DNA from: Flavobacterium sp.
GTDB lineage: Bacteria; Bacteroidota; Bacteroidia; Flavobacteriales; Flavobacteriaceae
DNA: 45,859 nt
Direction of reading: 5' to 3'
NCBI RefSeq assembly: GCF_017985075.1
Contig: NZ_JAGNYF010000011.1
Coordinates: 3,949 to 49,807, forward strand
This document shows positions 8,453-14,925 of the stretch, piece by piece. The notes beneath the pieces were generated by a model. It did no database searches. It was not told where the DNA came from and worked only from the letters and a program-made list of their open reading frames with translations. Position 1 is the stretch's first letter. Every line of letters begins with the position of its first letter. The translations under genes were made by a program, and so were the position numbers.

Positions 8453-8496
8453 CAATTTTTACTCACAAAATAAGCAGAAATACATTTATGAATGTT

Positions 8497-8504
8497 TATT
8501 TTTG
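8497..8504 (+). promoter_or_regulatory. -7 promoter box (TATTTTTG) for methylmalonyl-CoA epimerase
   Basis: Matches TAnnTTTG and lies 19 bp before the ATG at 8524, supporting that start over upstream in-frame ATGs. Confidence 0.5.
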
Positions 8505-8523
8505 CATATTAATTCGTGTAAAA

Positions 8524-8925
8524 ATGAGAAAAATAGAACATATTGGCATAGCCGTTCATGATTTAGAAAATTCAAATGAATTGTTTTCAAAACTTTTCGG
8601 ACAAGCCGCTTACAAAACAGAAGAAGTAGCAAGTGAAGGTGTAAAAACCTCCTTTTTTATGTGTGGTCCAAATAAAATTGAATTGTTAGAAGCCACGAAT
8701 GAAAACAGCCCGATTGCTAAATTTTTAGAAAAAAAAGGGGAAGGCATTCATCATATCGCTTTTGATGTGGAAGATATTTATGCAGAAATAGAACGTCTAA
8801 AGCTGGAAGGTTTTACCGTTTTAAATGAAACACCAAAAAAAGGAGCCGACAATAAATTAGTGGCTTTTTTGCATCCGAAAACCACAAACGGCGTATTAAT
8901 TGAACTTTGTCAAGAAATAAAATAG
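8524..8925 (+). CDS. mce: Methylmalonyl-CoA epimerase
   Basis: Interconverts (R)- and (S)-methylmalonyl-CoA in propionate/succinate metabolism. From this ATG it is 133 aa with the glyoxalase/VOC fold: IEHIGIAVHDLE at the N-terminus, EGIHHIAFDVEDI in the middle and NGVLIELCQE at the end, giving the expected His/His/Glu metal ligands. Methylmalonyl-CoA mutase genes are not in this window. A promoter box lies immediately upstream, and the tRNA gene follows on the same strand. Confidence 0.93.
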   Translation: MRKIEHIGIAVHDLENSNELFSKLFGQAAYKTEEVASEGVKTSFFMCGPNKIELLEATNENSPIAKFLEKKGEGIHHIAFDVEDIYAEIERLKLEGFTVLNETPKKGADNKLVAFLHPKTTNGVLIELCQEIK

Positions 8926-8975
8926 ATTGATTTCAAGAACGTTACCCCACATTTTTAGAATCGATTAAAAAAAGA

Positions 8976-9007
8976 TTTGCTTGCAATTAAAAATAGTAGT
9001 AATATTG
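8976..9007 (+). promoter_or_regulatory. Promoter of the tRNA gene
   Basis: TTTG (8976-8979) and TAATATTG (9000-9007) are separated by 20 bp, fitting the Bacteroidota -33/-7 layout, and lie just upstream of the mature tRNA start at 9021. Confidence 0.6.
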
Positions 9008-9020
9008 CACCTCCAATAGA

Positions 9021-9094
9021 GGTCCTATAGCTCAGTTGGTTAGAGCACCTGACTCATAATCAGGTGGTCCCTGGTTCGAGCCCAGGTGGGACCA
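9021..9094 (+). tRNA. tRNA with CAT anticodon (elongator Met, or Ile2 read after lysidine modification)
   Basis: Full cloverleaf of 74 nt. The acceptor arm is GGTCCTA/TGGGACC, the D arm AGCTCAGTTGGTTAGAGC, the anticodon stem CCTGA-CTCATAA-TCAGG and the T arm CCTGG-TTCGAGC-CCAGG. The discriminator is A73 and CCA is not encoded, as is usual in Bacteroidota. Acceptor pairs C4-G69 and C5-G68 are present; these are positive determinants for TilS (tRNA-Ile lysidine synthase) in E. coli, so Ile2 is a serious alternative to Met. Sequence alone does not decide. Confidence 0.95.
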
Positions 9095-9101
9095 CAACAA
9101 A

Positions 9102-9131
9102 ACCCTTGTAAGTATCAGTATTTACAAGGGT
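9102..9131 (+). terminator. Hairpin immediately downstream of the tRNA
   Basis: The arms ACCCTTGTAA (9102-9111) and TTACAAGGGT (9122-9131) form a perfect 10-bp stem with a 10-nt loop. Only a weak T-run follows. It may be a processing or terminator stem. Confidence 0.6.
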
Positions 9132-9151
9132 ATCTTATTAAAAAGTTGAGC

Positions 9152-9187
9152 AAAAAGTTGAGCAAAACCGAATGCTCAACTTTTTTT
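9152..9187. terminator. Bidirectional terminator between the tRNA and the first island gene
   Basis: The arms AAAAAGTTGAGCA (9152-9164) and TGCTCAACTTTTT (9173-9185) form a 13-bp stem. A T-tract follows on the plus strand, and the A-rich left arm gives one on the minus strand. A direct duplicate of the left arm (AAAAAGTTGAGC) starts 12 bp earlier at about 9140. Confidence 0.8.
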
Positions 9188-9207
9188 ATGCCTTAATTTA
9201 TTTTTTT

Positions 9208-9669
9208 TTAGATTAAACCTATCAATTTATTACCAACTTCAAATTCTCCATTTTCTCTCACATAAATAATTTCTATCCAACAATTAGAGTTTTTAAAGCT
9301 TGAAATCCAAGGTTTGATAACGTCTGTATCAATTGTATCGGTTATTAAAATAATTTGGTTCGTGTATCCTCTACATTCCCCAAAAATATGTTGAGATATT
9401 TTTTCAAGAACTGATTTTAAAGGAATCATTTCATTTCTTGATAAAGTTTTTTGCCTTGGCTGGTGTTTAATACTCAAAAAAATCGCATCTAAACAACACG
9501 CACCCTTGCTATTGCTAGGATAGAAATTAATTCCGTCTTTTAAATTTAAGTCAGTAACAATATCATTAATTGCATCAAAACCAGTTGGACTATTGATTTC
9601 TTCATATGGTGAACCATAAAGAGTCATAATAATTTTTTTAGCAACTTCTCTTAATTCGTTTTGTGTCAT
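9208..9669 (-). CDS. Island orphan protein, 153 aa, unknown function
   Basis: I recognise no family. The product is soluble, with no signal peptide or TM helix. The C-terminal half alternates predicted strands and helices (NQIILITDTIDTDVIKPWI, then CWIEIIYVRENGEFEVGN), suggesting an alpha/beta fold. Two adjacent cysteines occur in SKGACCLDAIF and another in FGECRGY. Base composition is AT-rich. It lies between the tRNA terminator and a divergent promoter region shared with the 161-aa gene, and uses the tRNA-side hairpin as its own terminator. Association with the neighbouring nuclease is inference from location only. Confidence 0.7.
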   Translation of the reverse strand: MTQNELREVAKKIIMTLYGSPYEEINSPTGFDAINDIVTDLNLKDGINFYPSNSKGACCLDAIFLSIKHQPRQKTLSRNEMIPLKSVLEKISQHIFGECRGYTNQIILITDTIDTDVIKPWISSFKNSNCWIEIIYVRENGEFEVGNKLIGLI

Positions 9670-9684
9670 AATTTATTGTTTTAG

Positions 9685-9711
9685 TTCATATTTGACAAGT
9701 GGGATTTTTTT
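9685..9711 (+). repeat. 27-bp block, copy 1 (inverted partner at 11071-11097)
   Basis: Matches the reverse complement of 11071-11097 at 26 of 27 positions, with weaker similarity continuing about 20 bp downstream. It starts TTCATATTTGACAAGTG and ends in a run of seven T. It lies between divergent genes at 9669 and 9734 and includes the -33 element of the 161-aa gene. Confidence 0.85.
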
Positions 9712-9722
9712 GTATATTATTG
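9691..9722 (+). promoter_or_regulatory. Promoter of the 161-aa island gene
   Basis: TTTG (9691-9694), a 20-bp spacer and TATTATTG (9715-9722). The tRNA promoter has the same architecture and a similar -7 box. The predicted start point is only a few bases before the ATG at 9734, so the leader would be very short. Confidence 0.6.
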
Positions 9723-9739
9723 CATAAAAAAATATGCAA
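9720..9739. promoter_or_regulatory. Palindrome spanning the -7 edge and start codon of the 161-aa gene
   Basis: The perfect arms TTGCATA (9720-9726) and TATGCAA (9733-9739) flank six A. The ATG at 9734-9736 is inside the right arm. It could be an operator, or a hairpin that hides the start codon if the transcript includes both arms. The function is inferred. Confidence 0.55.
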
Positions 9740-10219
9740 AACTATTATTTCGGAAAACTTGATAATTCATTTATCTTTTACATCGACCCCATTCATTTTG
9801 ATATTATAAATTTCAGTAAAAAAATTTCTACTGTGTATTGTAATGAAATTAATTTTGTTAATTGTCAAGATGAGATACAGAACGCTCAATTAGATTTACA
9901 TACATTTATAGAAAAACTAAAAAACAAAACCATCTCAGAATTTGACTTAATTTTTGATGATGAAATTCATATTCAAAACATTTGGTGGGATGATTTACTT
10001 GTTATATCAAACTTAGACAATTTAGAAATAGTTTTAACCGAAATAAAACAAACAATATCAGCTGATGCAGTATCTAAATTAGATATAAGTATTAATTCAC
10101 CTAACTATTATTTTAGTTTCAATAAAATAATTTCTAAACAAGAGGTTTCACCTATTTCATTCCAAGATTTCATTAAAGATTCTGTTCATTACCAAGATAA
10201 AGAACAAAAGTTTATTTAG
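9734..10219 (+). CDS. Island orphan protein, 161 aa, acidic, unknown function
   Basis: No family recognised. There is no signal peptide or TM segment. The protein is acidic and rich in Asp, Asn and Ile, with DLIFDDEIHIQNIWWDDLLV near the middle (about 76-95) and a repeated aromatic pattern (MQNYYFGKLDN at the start, SPNYYFSFNK near 125). It is convergent with the 272-aa GIY-YIG gene and their stop codons overlap by 4 bp. Its upstream block is a near copy of that gene's promoter, so the two may be expressed together. A partner or inhibitor role for the nuclease is possible but only an inference. Confidence 0.72.
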   Translation: MQNYYFGKLDNSFIFYIDPIHFDIINFSKKISTVYCNEINFVNCQDEIQNAQLDLHTFIEKLKNKTISEFDLIFDDEIHIQNIWWDDLLVISNLDNLEIVLTEIKQTISADAVSKLDISINSPNYYFSFNKIISKQEVSPISFQDFIKDSVHYQDKEQKFI

Positions 10220-11034
10220 TAACCAGGGAATTCCGTTGAAGGTTCATCTTTAAAAATGTTTGTATTAGTTTCATCTTTTATTTTATCCCCATTAGCAACT
10301 CCTTTCCATCTTTTTACTTTACTAATGGTTTTGCCTTTTAAGGAGTAATATGTTAAACTTTCTAAACTCTCATAAAATGCTGTTATTTCATTTTCATTAC
10401 CTTTATTATAACTACATTCTGCATAACAAAACCAAAAATTATTTTTTATAATTATTAGTTCATCTAGCGTATCATTGAGGGTTGAAAAATTTGTTATTGG
10501 ATTGTTTGTGCGTTCATCTTTATTAATTTTTGTTTTATCAATGCTTGAATCAGCAATTTTATAATCTAGAAATTTAGAATTATTGTAATATTCTATTTGC
10601 TTTCCATTTTCTTTTTTATTTTCATCACTTTTGTCAATTTCGATAAATTTATTGGTTATATCGATATTACTTGTTTTAATAGGAAAATCAGGGTCATTAA
10701 AAAATATTTTAAGGTATTGCATTGATAATCTTGTATATTTGATTGCATTATCATTATTTCTAACATCTTTGTGTTGGTTTAATCTCTTAATAATCGTCAT
10801 CACATTGTTTTTTTCCCCTTTCCCTGTTGCCATTCCAACATAATATGGAATAAATATTTTCTCTTTGTTCTCATCTAAATAATTAAAATCTACTGGTTCG
10901 CCAATGTTCCCATCAGAATTTTTGTAAAATTTGAATCCCCAAATGTAAATTCCGGGATTCTTTAATTTTTGTTCTAAATGATTGTCTAAATGATTAATAT
11001 TAAAAGGGCCTTTAAATTCAATTGTATTTTCCAT
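10216..11034 (-). CDS. GIY-YIG nuclease-like protein, Eco29kI-type layout, 272 aa
   Basis: Probable Mg-dependent DNA nuclease. GIY is at 28-30 (NPGIYIWGF), followed by a long insert and PYYVGMA (63-69), then RLNQH with Arg84 and His88. This spacing resembles the GIY-YIG restriction enzymes of the Eco29kI group, where catalytic Tyr, Tyr, Arg and His occur in the same order. The catalytic Glu may lie in AFYESLESL (about residue 220), and an Asn-containing tail (KGVANGDK) follows. The middle, about 120-190, is Lys/Asn/Asp-rich and unlike any family I know. No methyltransferase is adjacent. It is in a tRNA-linked accessory island with its own promoter. A standalone defence or homing nuclease is plausible. 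Confidence 0.65.
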   Translation of the reverse strand: MENTIEFKGPFNINHLDNHLEQKLKNPGIYIWGFKFYKNSDGNIGEPVDFNYLDENKEKIFIPYYVGMATGKGEKNNVMTIIKRLNQHKDVRNNDNAIKYTRLSMQYLKIFFNDPDFPIKTSNIDITNKFIEIDKSDENKKENGKQIEYYNNSKFLDYKIADSSIDKTKINKDERTNNPITNFSTLNDTLDELIIIKNNFWFCYAECSYNKGNENEITAFYESLESLTYYSLKGKTISKVKRWKGVANGDKIKDETNTNIFKDEPSTEFPGY

Positions 11035-11059
11035 AACTAATAATTTAATAAATTTTTTA

Positions 11060-11091
11060 CAATAATAATAAAAAAAATCTCACTTGTCAAA
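11060..11091 (-). promoter_or_regulatory. Promoter of the GIY-YIG gene
   Basis: On the minus strand, TTTG (11091-11088), a 20-bp spacer, then TATTATTG (11067-11060). The boxes and spacer length are identical to the 161-aa gene promoter. Confidence 0.6.
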
Positions 11092-11105
11092 TATGAAAAG
11101 TGAGA
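11070..11105 (-). terminator. Intrinsic terminator of ribE, overlapping the GIY-YIG promoter block
   Basis: On the minus strand the arms TCTCACTT and AAGTGAGA (8 bp, 12-nt loop) are followed by eight T, downstream of the ribE stop codon. The right arm and T-run are part of the 27-bp block. Confidence 0.7.
11071..11097 (-). repeat. 27-bp block, copy 2 (inverted partner of 9685-9711)
   Basis: One mismatch to copy 1 (A for G after CAAGTG). It sits 36 bp before the GIY-YIG start codon. Together the two copies form inward-facing ends of a 1.4-kb unit holding the two convergent genes. No target-site duplication is visible outside them. Confidence 0.85.
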
Positions 11106-11152
11106 ATCAATAAATTAGAAAAATACTATAAACTTTTTATCTGAGTACTAAA

Positions 11153-11743
11153 TTACCCACGTAATTCATACATTCTTGCAATATACTTTCCTACCACATC
11201 AAATTCTAAATTTACTTTTGTGCCAATTTCAAAAGTATGAAAAATAGTATGTTCGTAGGTATATGGAATAATGGCTACGCTAAAACTGTTTTTAGCTGAA
11301 TTTACAACTGTTAAGCTGGTTCCGTTTACTGTTATAGAGCCTTTTTCGATAGTAATATTATTTAAAGCCGTGTCGTATTCAAATGTAAACTCCCAACTAC
11401 CGCTTTTTTCTTGAATACTTGTACAAACTGCGGTTTGGTCAACATGGCCTTGTACGATATGTCCATCAAGTCTGTCGCCCAATTTCATGGCTCTTTCGAT
11501 ATTTACTTTGTCGCCAATTTTCCACAAACCTAAAGTGGTTTTATTAATTGTTTCTTGAATTGCAGTAGCTACGTGTTTGTTGTCAAAAATTTCTACAACG
11601 GTTAAACAAACACCATTATGTGCCACACTTTGGTCAATTTTTAACTCATTCGTAATATTTGTTTGAATTGTTAAGTGTACATTTCCCTGATCTTTTTTAA
11701 TATCTGAAATTATTCCGATAGATTCTATGATTCCTGTAAACAT
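11153..11743 (-). CDS. ribE: Riboflavin synthase, alpha chain
   Basis: Converts two 6,7-dimethyl-8-ribityllumazine molecules to riboflavin. The 196 aa start MFTGIIESIG and contain two lumazine-binding repeats: VAHNGVCLTVVEI (about 40-52) and the second-half equivalent ITVNGTSLTVV (about 137-147). GDRLDGHIVQGHVDQTA joins the halves. The length is normal. Only 46 bp separate its start from the divergent pdxA start and no FMN riboswitch-like structure is present there. An intrinsic terminator follows at 11070-11105. Confidence 0.95.
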   Translation of the reverse strand: MFTGIIESIGIISDIKKDQGNVHLTIQTNITNELKIDQSVAHNGVCLTVVEIFDNKHVATAIQETINKTTLGLWKIGDKVNIERAMKLGDRLDGHIVQGHVDQTAVCTSIQEKSGSWEFTFEYDTALNNITIEKGSITVNGTSLTVVNSAKNSFSVAIIPYTYEHTIFHTFEIGTKVNLEFDVVGKYIARMYELRG

Positions 11744-11760
11744 ATGACGGTTTATTTTTA

Positions 11761-11768
11761 TAAATTTG
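11761..11768 (+). promoter_or_regulatory. -7 promoter box (TAAATTTG) for pdxA
   Basis: Matches TAnnTTTG, 21 bp before the pdxA ATG. The -33 element would fall inside the ribE start region and is not clear. Confidence 0.5.
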
Positions 11769-11789
11769 CATCAAAATTAAGAAATAAAA

Positions 11790-12839
11790 ATGGTAAAACA
11801 TTCGGAAAATATAATTGTTGGTGTTTCTATTGGAGACATGAACGGCATTGGACCAGAAGTAATTTTAAAAACATTTGAAGATACTCGAATGTTAGACATC
11901 TGCACGCCAGTGATTTTTGCCAATGCTAAAATTGTTTCTTTTTTAAAAAGAAACTACAATTTAACTGCATTCATACAAGGAATTGATAAACTGGATCAGA
12001 TTGTTTTAGGAAAAATAAATGTTTTAAATGTTTGGCGCGAAGGAGTTAATTTAGAAAACGGCAAATTGGATGAAGAAATTGGTAAATACGCCATAAAATC
12101 TTTTCAAGCAGCAACTGCTGCTTTAAAAAACAACCAAATTGATGTTTTAGTAACAGCACCTATAAACAAATACAACATTCAAGCTGATGATTATAAATTT
12201 GCCGGCCATACTGATTATTTAAACGAACAACTTGAAGGGGAAGCCCTAATGTTTATGGTTCATGAAGACATAAAAGTAGGATTAATTACCGACCATATTC
12301 CGATTGCAGAATTATCAAAACATATTAATACTACATTAATTGAGAAAAAAATCAACACTATTAATCATAGTTTAATTGCCGATTTCAAAATAAACAAACC
12401 AAAAATTGCGGTGTTAGGACTAAATCCTCATAGCGGCGATAATGGTGTAATTGGCAAAGAAGATGATGAAATTGTGAAACCAAGTTTAGAGAAAATTTTT
12501 AAAAGTGGCATACAAGTTTTTGGTCCGTTTTCAGCAGATAGTTTTTTTGGTTCCAACCAATATAAAAATTACGATGCGGTAGTTGCGATGTATCACGACC
12601 AAGGATTAATTCCTTTTAAAACCCTGTCATTTGGTGAAGGTGTAAATTTTACTGCGGGTTTAAACAAAGTAAGAACTTCGCCAGATCACGGAACAGGTTT
12701 TGATATTGCAGGAAAAAATATAGCCAACGAAAGTTCTTTTAGAGAAGCCGTTTACAGTGCTATAGATATATATAAAAACCGTATGGAATATAATGAGCTT
12801 ACTCACAATCCTTTGAAAAAAGGAACAGGAAAAGTTTAA
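11790..12839 (+). CDS. pdxA: 4-hydroxythreonine-4-phosphate dehydrogenase
   Basis: NAD-dependent step of the DXP-dependent pyridoxal phosphate pathway. The 349 aa show SIGDMNGIGPEVI at the N-terminus and metal-ligand regions FAGHTDYLNE, AMYHDQGLIPFK and RTSPDHGTGFDIAG in the expected order. The length is typical. It is divergent from ribE, with a -7 box in the short shared region. The downstream DUF177 gene has its own promoter, so pdxA is probably a separate transcript. Confidence 0.95.
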   Translation: MVKHSENIIVGVSIGDMNGIGPEVILKTFEDTRMLDICTPVIFANAKIVSFLKRNYNLTAFIQGIDKLDQIVLGKINVLNVWREGVNLENGKLDEEIGKYAIKSFQAATAALKNNQIDVLVTAPINKYNIQADDYKFAGHTDYLNEQLEGEALMFMVHEDIKVGLITDHIPIAELSKHINTTLIEKKINTINHSLIADFKINKPKIAVLGLNPHSGDNGVIGKEDDEIVKPSLEKIFKSGIQVFGPFSADSFFGSNQYKNYDAVVAMYHDQGLIPFKTLSFGEGVNFTAGLNKVRTSPDHGTGFDIAGKNIANESSFREAVYSAIDIYKNRMEYNELTHNPLKKGTGKV

Positions 12840-12863
12840 TTTAAAAAAAAGCAAAGAAAATTA

Positions 12864-12891
12864 TTGTAATTCCAATATTTTTGTATCTTTG
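12864..12891 (+). promoter_or_regulatory. Promoter of the DUF177-rpmF unit
   Basis: TTG (12864-12866), a 17-bp spacer and TATCTTTG (12884-12891), 32 bp before the DUF177 start codon. Good match to the Bacteroidota consensus. Confidence 0.65.
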
Positions 12892-12923
12892 CACACCCTT
12901 ATAAAAAGGGAAAAACTGATGTT

Positions 12924-13463
12924 ATGGATATATTAAAAGAATTTTTAATCCCATTTTCAGGATTAAAACTGGGTAAACACCAGTTTGAATTTCAAGTAAA
13001 CAATACGTTCTTTACTCATTTTGGCTATGATGAATTTAACGATTCTAACATCAAAATGAATGTAGTATTAGAGAAAAAAAGCAACATGCTTGAGCTCAAT
13101 TTTTCGCACAAAGGAATTATAAATGTTCCTTGCGATTTAACAAATGAAGATTTTGATTTACCTATTAAAGGAAAAATGAAACTCATAGTTAGATTTGGCG
13201 AAGAATTTAATGATGACAATGATGAATTTATCATTTTGCCTCATGATGAATTTCAAGTAAACGTAGCACAATATTGTTATGAAATGATGGTTTTATCGGT
13301 TCCAACCAAAAGAATACACACCGGAATAAAAGATGGAACTTTACAATCAGAAGCATTACAAAATTTAGAAAAATTTTCTCCAAAAGAAACAAAAGCACAA
13401 GAGATTAAAGAAATAGACCCAAGATGGGAAGGTTTAAAAAAACTATTAACGGATAAAAAATAG
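12924..13463 (+). CDS. DUF177 / YceD family protein
   Basis: The 179-aa protein sits directly before rpmF (6-bp gap), the classic position of YceD. The family is linked to 23S rRNA maturation or accumulation; the exact role is unclear. Features seen are an IPFSGLKLGKHQFEFQVNN start, a basic-acidic middle with CDLTNEDFDLPIKGKMKLIVRF and an acidic stretch GEEFNDDNDEF. The C-terminus (EIDPRWEGLKKLLTDKK) matches the usual DPRWEKLKKL-type tail of this family. Co-transcribed with rpmF. Confidence 0.9.
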   Translation: MDILKEFLIPFSGLKLGKHQFEFQVNNTFFTHFGYDEFNDSNIKMNVVLEKKSNMLELNFSHKGIINVPCDLTNEDFDLPIKGKMKLIVRFGEEFNDDNDEFIILPHDEFQVNVAQYCYEMMVLSVPTKRIHTGIKDGTLQSEALQNLEKFSPKETKAQEIKEIDPRWEGLKKLLTDKK

Positions 13464-13469
13464 AGTAAA

Positions 13470-13664
13470 ATGGCACATCCTAAACGTAGACAGTCATCGA
13501 CTAGAAGAGACAAAAGAAGAACACACTACAAAGCATCTGCACAACAAATTGCAACTTGCGTAGTAACCGGTGAAGCTCACTTATATCACAGAGCATACTG
13601 GCATGAAGGTAAAATGTATTACAGAGGTCAAGTTGTTATCGACAAGACTGAAGCAATGTTATAA
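13470..13664 (+). CDS. rpmF: 50S ribosomal protein L32
   Basis: 64 aa starting [20 protein letters not shown], the invariant basic N-terminus of L32. Only one Cys is present (ATCVVTGE), so the four-Cys zinc ribbon of some L32 proteins is missing, which is usual for zinc-independent forms. It follows DUF177 by 6 bp and is closed by a strong hairpin terminator. Confidence 0.97.
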   Translation: MAHPKRRQSSTRRDKRRTHYKASAQQIATCVVTGEAHLYHRAYWHEGKMYYRGQVVIDKTEAML

Positions 13665-13683
13665 TTTCACTAAAATTATTGAG

Positions 13684-13711
13684 AAACTCTCACTTGCGTG
13701 AGAGTTTTTTT
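13684..13711 (+). terminator. Intrinsic terminator of rpmF
   Basis: The arms AAACTCTCAC (13684-13693) and GTGAGAGTTT (13698-13707) have a TTGC loop and a run of T to 13711. It separates rpmF from fabH, so fabH needs its own promoter in the 190 bp that follow. Confidence 0.9.
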
Positions 13712-13903
13712 ATTTTAATGAAAATTATCTAATTGTATTTTTAGAAAATTCCGAAATAATTCGTAATTTTCGCCTCTTTACGCACATAAAGTTGCAAAGA
13801 AAATTATTTATTTATGAAATCGCCATAAACTCTGCGTACTTCGATAGAAAAACGCATAGAAATAGCGATACATATGTTACCAAAAAAAATAACATTAAAA
13901 CAT

Positions 13904-14893
13904 ATGAATAAAATTACTGCCGCAATTACTGCAATTGGCTCGTATGTACCAGAATATGTATTATCAAATCAGGTTCTAGAAACTTTGGTTGATACCAATG
14001 ATGAATGGATTACATCTAGAACCGGAATAAAAGAGAGAAGGCTTTTAAAAGAAGATGGCGAAGGAACTTCTTTCCTTGCTATAAAAGCGGCTCAAAATCT
14101 TATAGAAAAATCAAAACTAGACCCGAAAGAAATTGACTTGGTTATCATGGCAACTACCACGCCAGATATGCCTGTAGCAGCAACTGGAGTATATGTAGCC
14201 TCACAAATTGGCGCAACTAATGCGTTTGCTTACGACTTGCAAGCCGCTTGTTCGAGTTTTCTTTTTGGTATGTCAACCGCTTCTGCTTACATTCAATCTG
14301 GAAAATATAAAAAAGTATTACTTATAGGTGCCGATAAAATGTCGTCTATAATTGATTATACCGACCGTGCCACCTGTATTATTTTTGGTGATGGCGCTGG
14401 CGCAGCCTTGTTTGAACCAAATTTTGAAGGATTAGGATTACAAGACGAAATTTTAAAATCGGATGGAATTGGAAGAGAGTTTTTGAAAATTGAAGCCGGT
14501 GGTTCTATTTTGCCTCCATCTGAAGATACCATTAAAAACAAACAACATTTTGTATTTCAAGATGGAAAAACCGTGTTTAAACACGCAGTATCTGGAATGG
14601 CTGATGTAAGTGAAAAAATTATGGAACGCAATAACTTATCGCACGATGATGTGAATTGGTTAATTGCGCATCAAGCAAACAAAAGAATTATTGACGCCAC
14701 TGCAAACAGAATGAATGTAGAGGAATCTAAAGTGTTAGTCAATATTCACCGTTATGGAAATACTACTTCTGCTACATTGCCTTTACTTTTAGCAGATTTT
14801 GAAGATAAATTTAAAAAAGGAGATAATTTAATTTTTGCAGCATTTGGAGGTGGATTCACTTGGGGATCTATCTACTTAAAATGGGCATATTAA
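13904..14893 (+). CDS. fabH: Beta-ketoacyl-ACP synthase III
   Basis: Starts fatty acid synthesis by condensing an acyl-CoA primer with malonyl-ACP. From the ATG at 13904 it is 329 aa. The catalytic triad is visible: Cys116 in QAACSSFLFG, His256 in WLIAHQAN and Asn286 in RYGNTTSA. The alternative in-frame ATG at 13874 would add ten residues unlike the family start (MNKITAAITAIGSYVPEYVL fits). plsX, often found here in other phyla, is absent. accB follows after 32 bp. Confidence 0.96.
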   Translation: MNKITAAITAIGSYVPEYVLSNQVLETLVDTNDEWITSRTGIKERRLLKEDGEGTSFLAIKAAQNLIEKSKLDPKEIDLVIMATTTPDMPVAATGVYVASQIGATNAFAYDLQAACSSFLFGMSTASAYIQSGKYKKVLLIGADKMSSIIDYTDRATCIIFGDGAGAALFEPNFEGLGLQDEILKSDGIGREFLKIEAGGSILPPSEDTIKNKQHFVFQDGKTVFKHAVSGMADVSEKIMERNNLSHDDVNWLIAHQANKRIIDATANRMNVEESKVLVNIHRYGNTTSATLPLLLADFEDKFKKGDNLIFAAFGGGFTWGSIYLKWAY

Positions 14894-14925
14894 TAAAAAC
14901 AAACTATAACTAAAACAACTTAATT

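Noticed and set aside
9208-10219. Toxin-antitoxin pair (153 aa and 161 aa)
   Set aside because: The genes are divergent, not an operon, both are larger than usual antitoxins, and no known toxin or antitoxin motif is visible.
10631-10843. Small hydrophobic protein on the plus strand
   Set aside because: It is the antisense frame of the GIY-YIG gene, with no promoter or start-site support.
9685-11097. Insertion sequence or transposon ends formed by the inverted 27-bp blocks
   Set aside because: No transposase is inside and the outer flanks show no target-site duplication. Because both blocks hold matched -33/-7 promoters at the correct distance from start codons, shared promoters explain them at least as well.
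11035-11152. Right attachment site repeating the tRNA 3' end
   Set aside because: I looked for a copy of the tRNA T-arm/acceptor sequence (CCAGGTGGGACC) in this interval and saw none, so classic integrase-type attL/attR is not supported.
11744-11789. FMN riboswitch before ribE
   Set aside because: Only 46 bp separate ribE and pdxA starts; this is too short for the aptamer and no matching stems are present.
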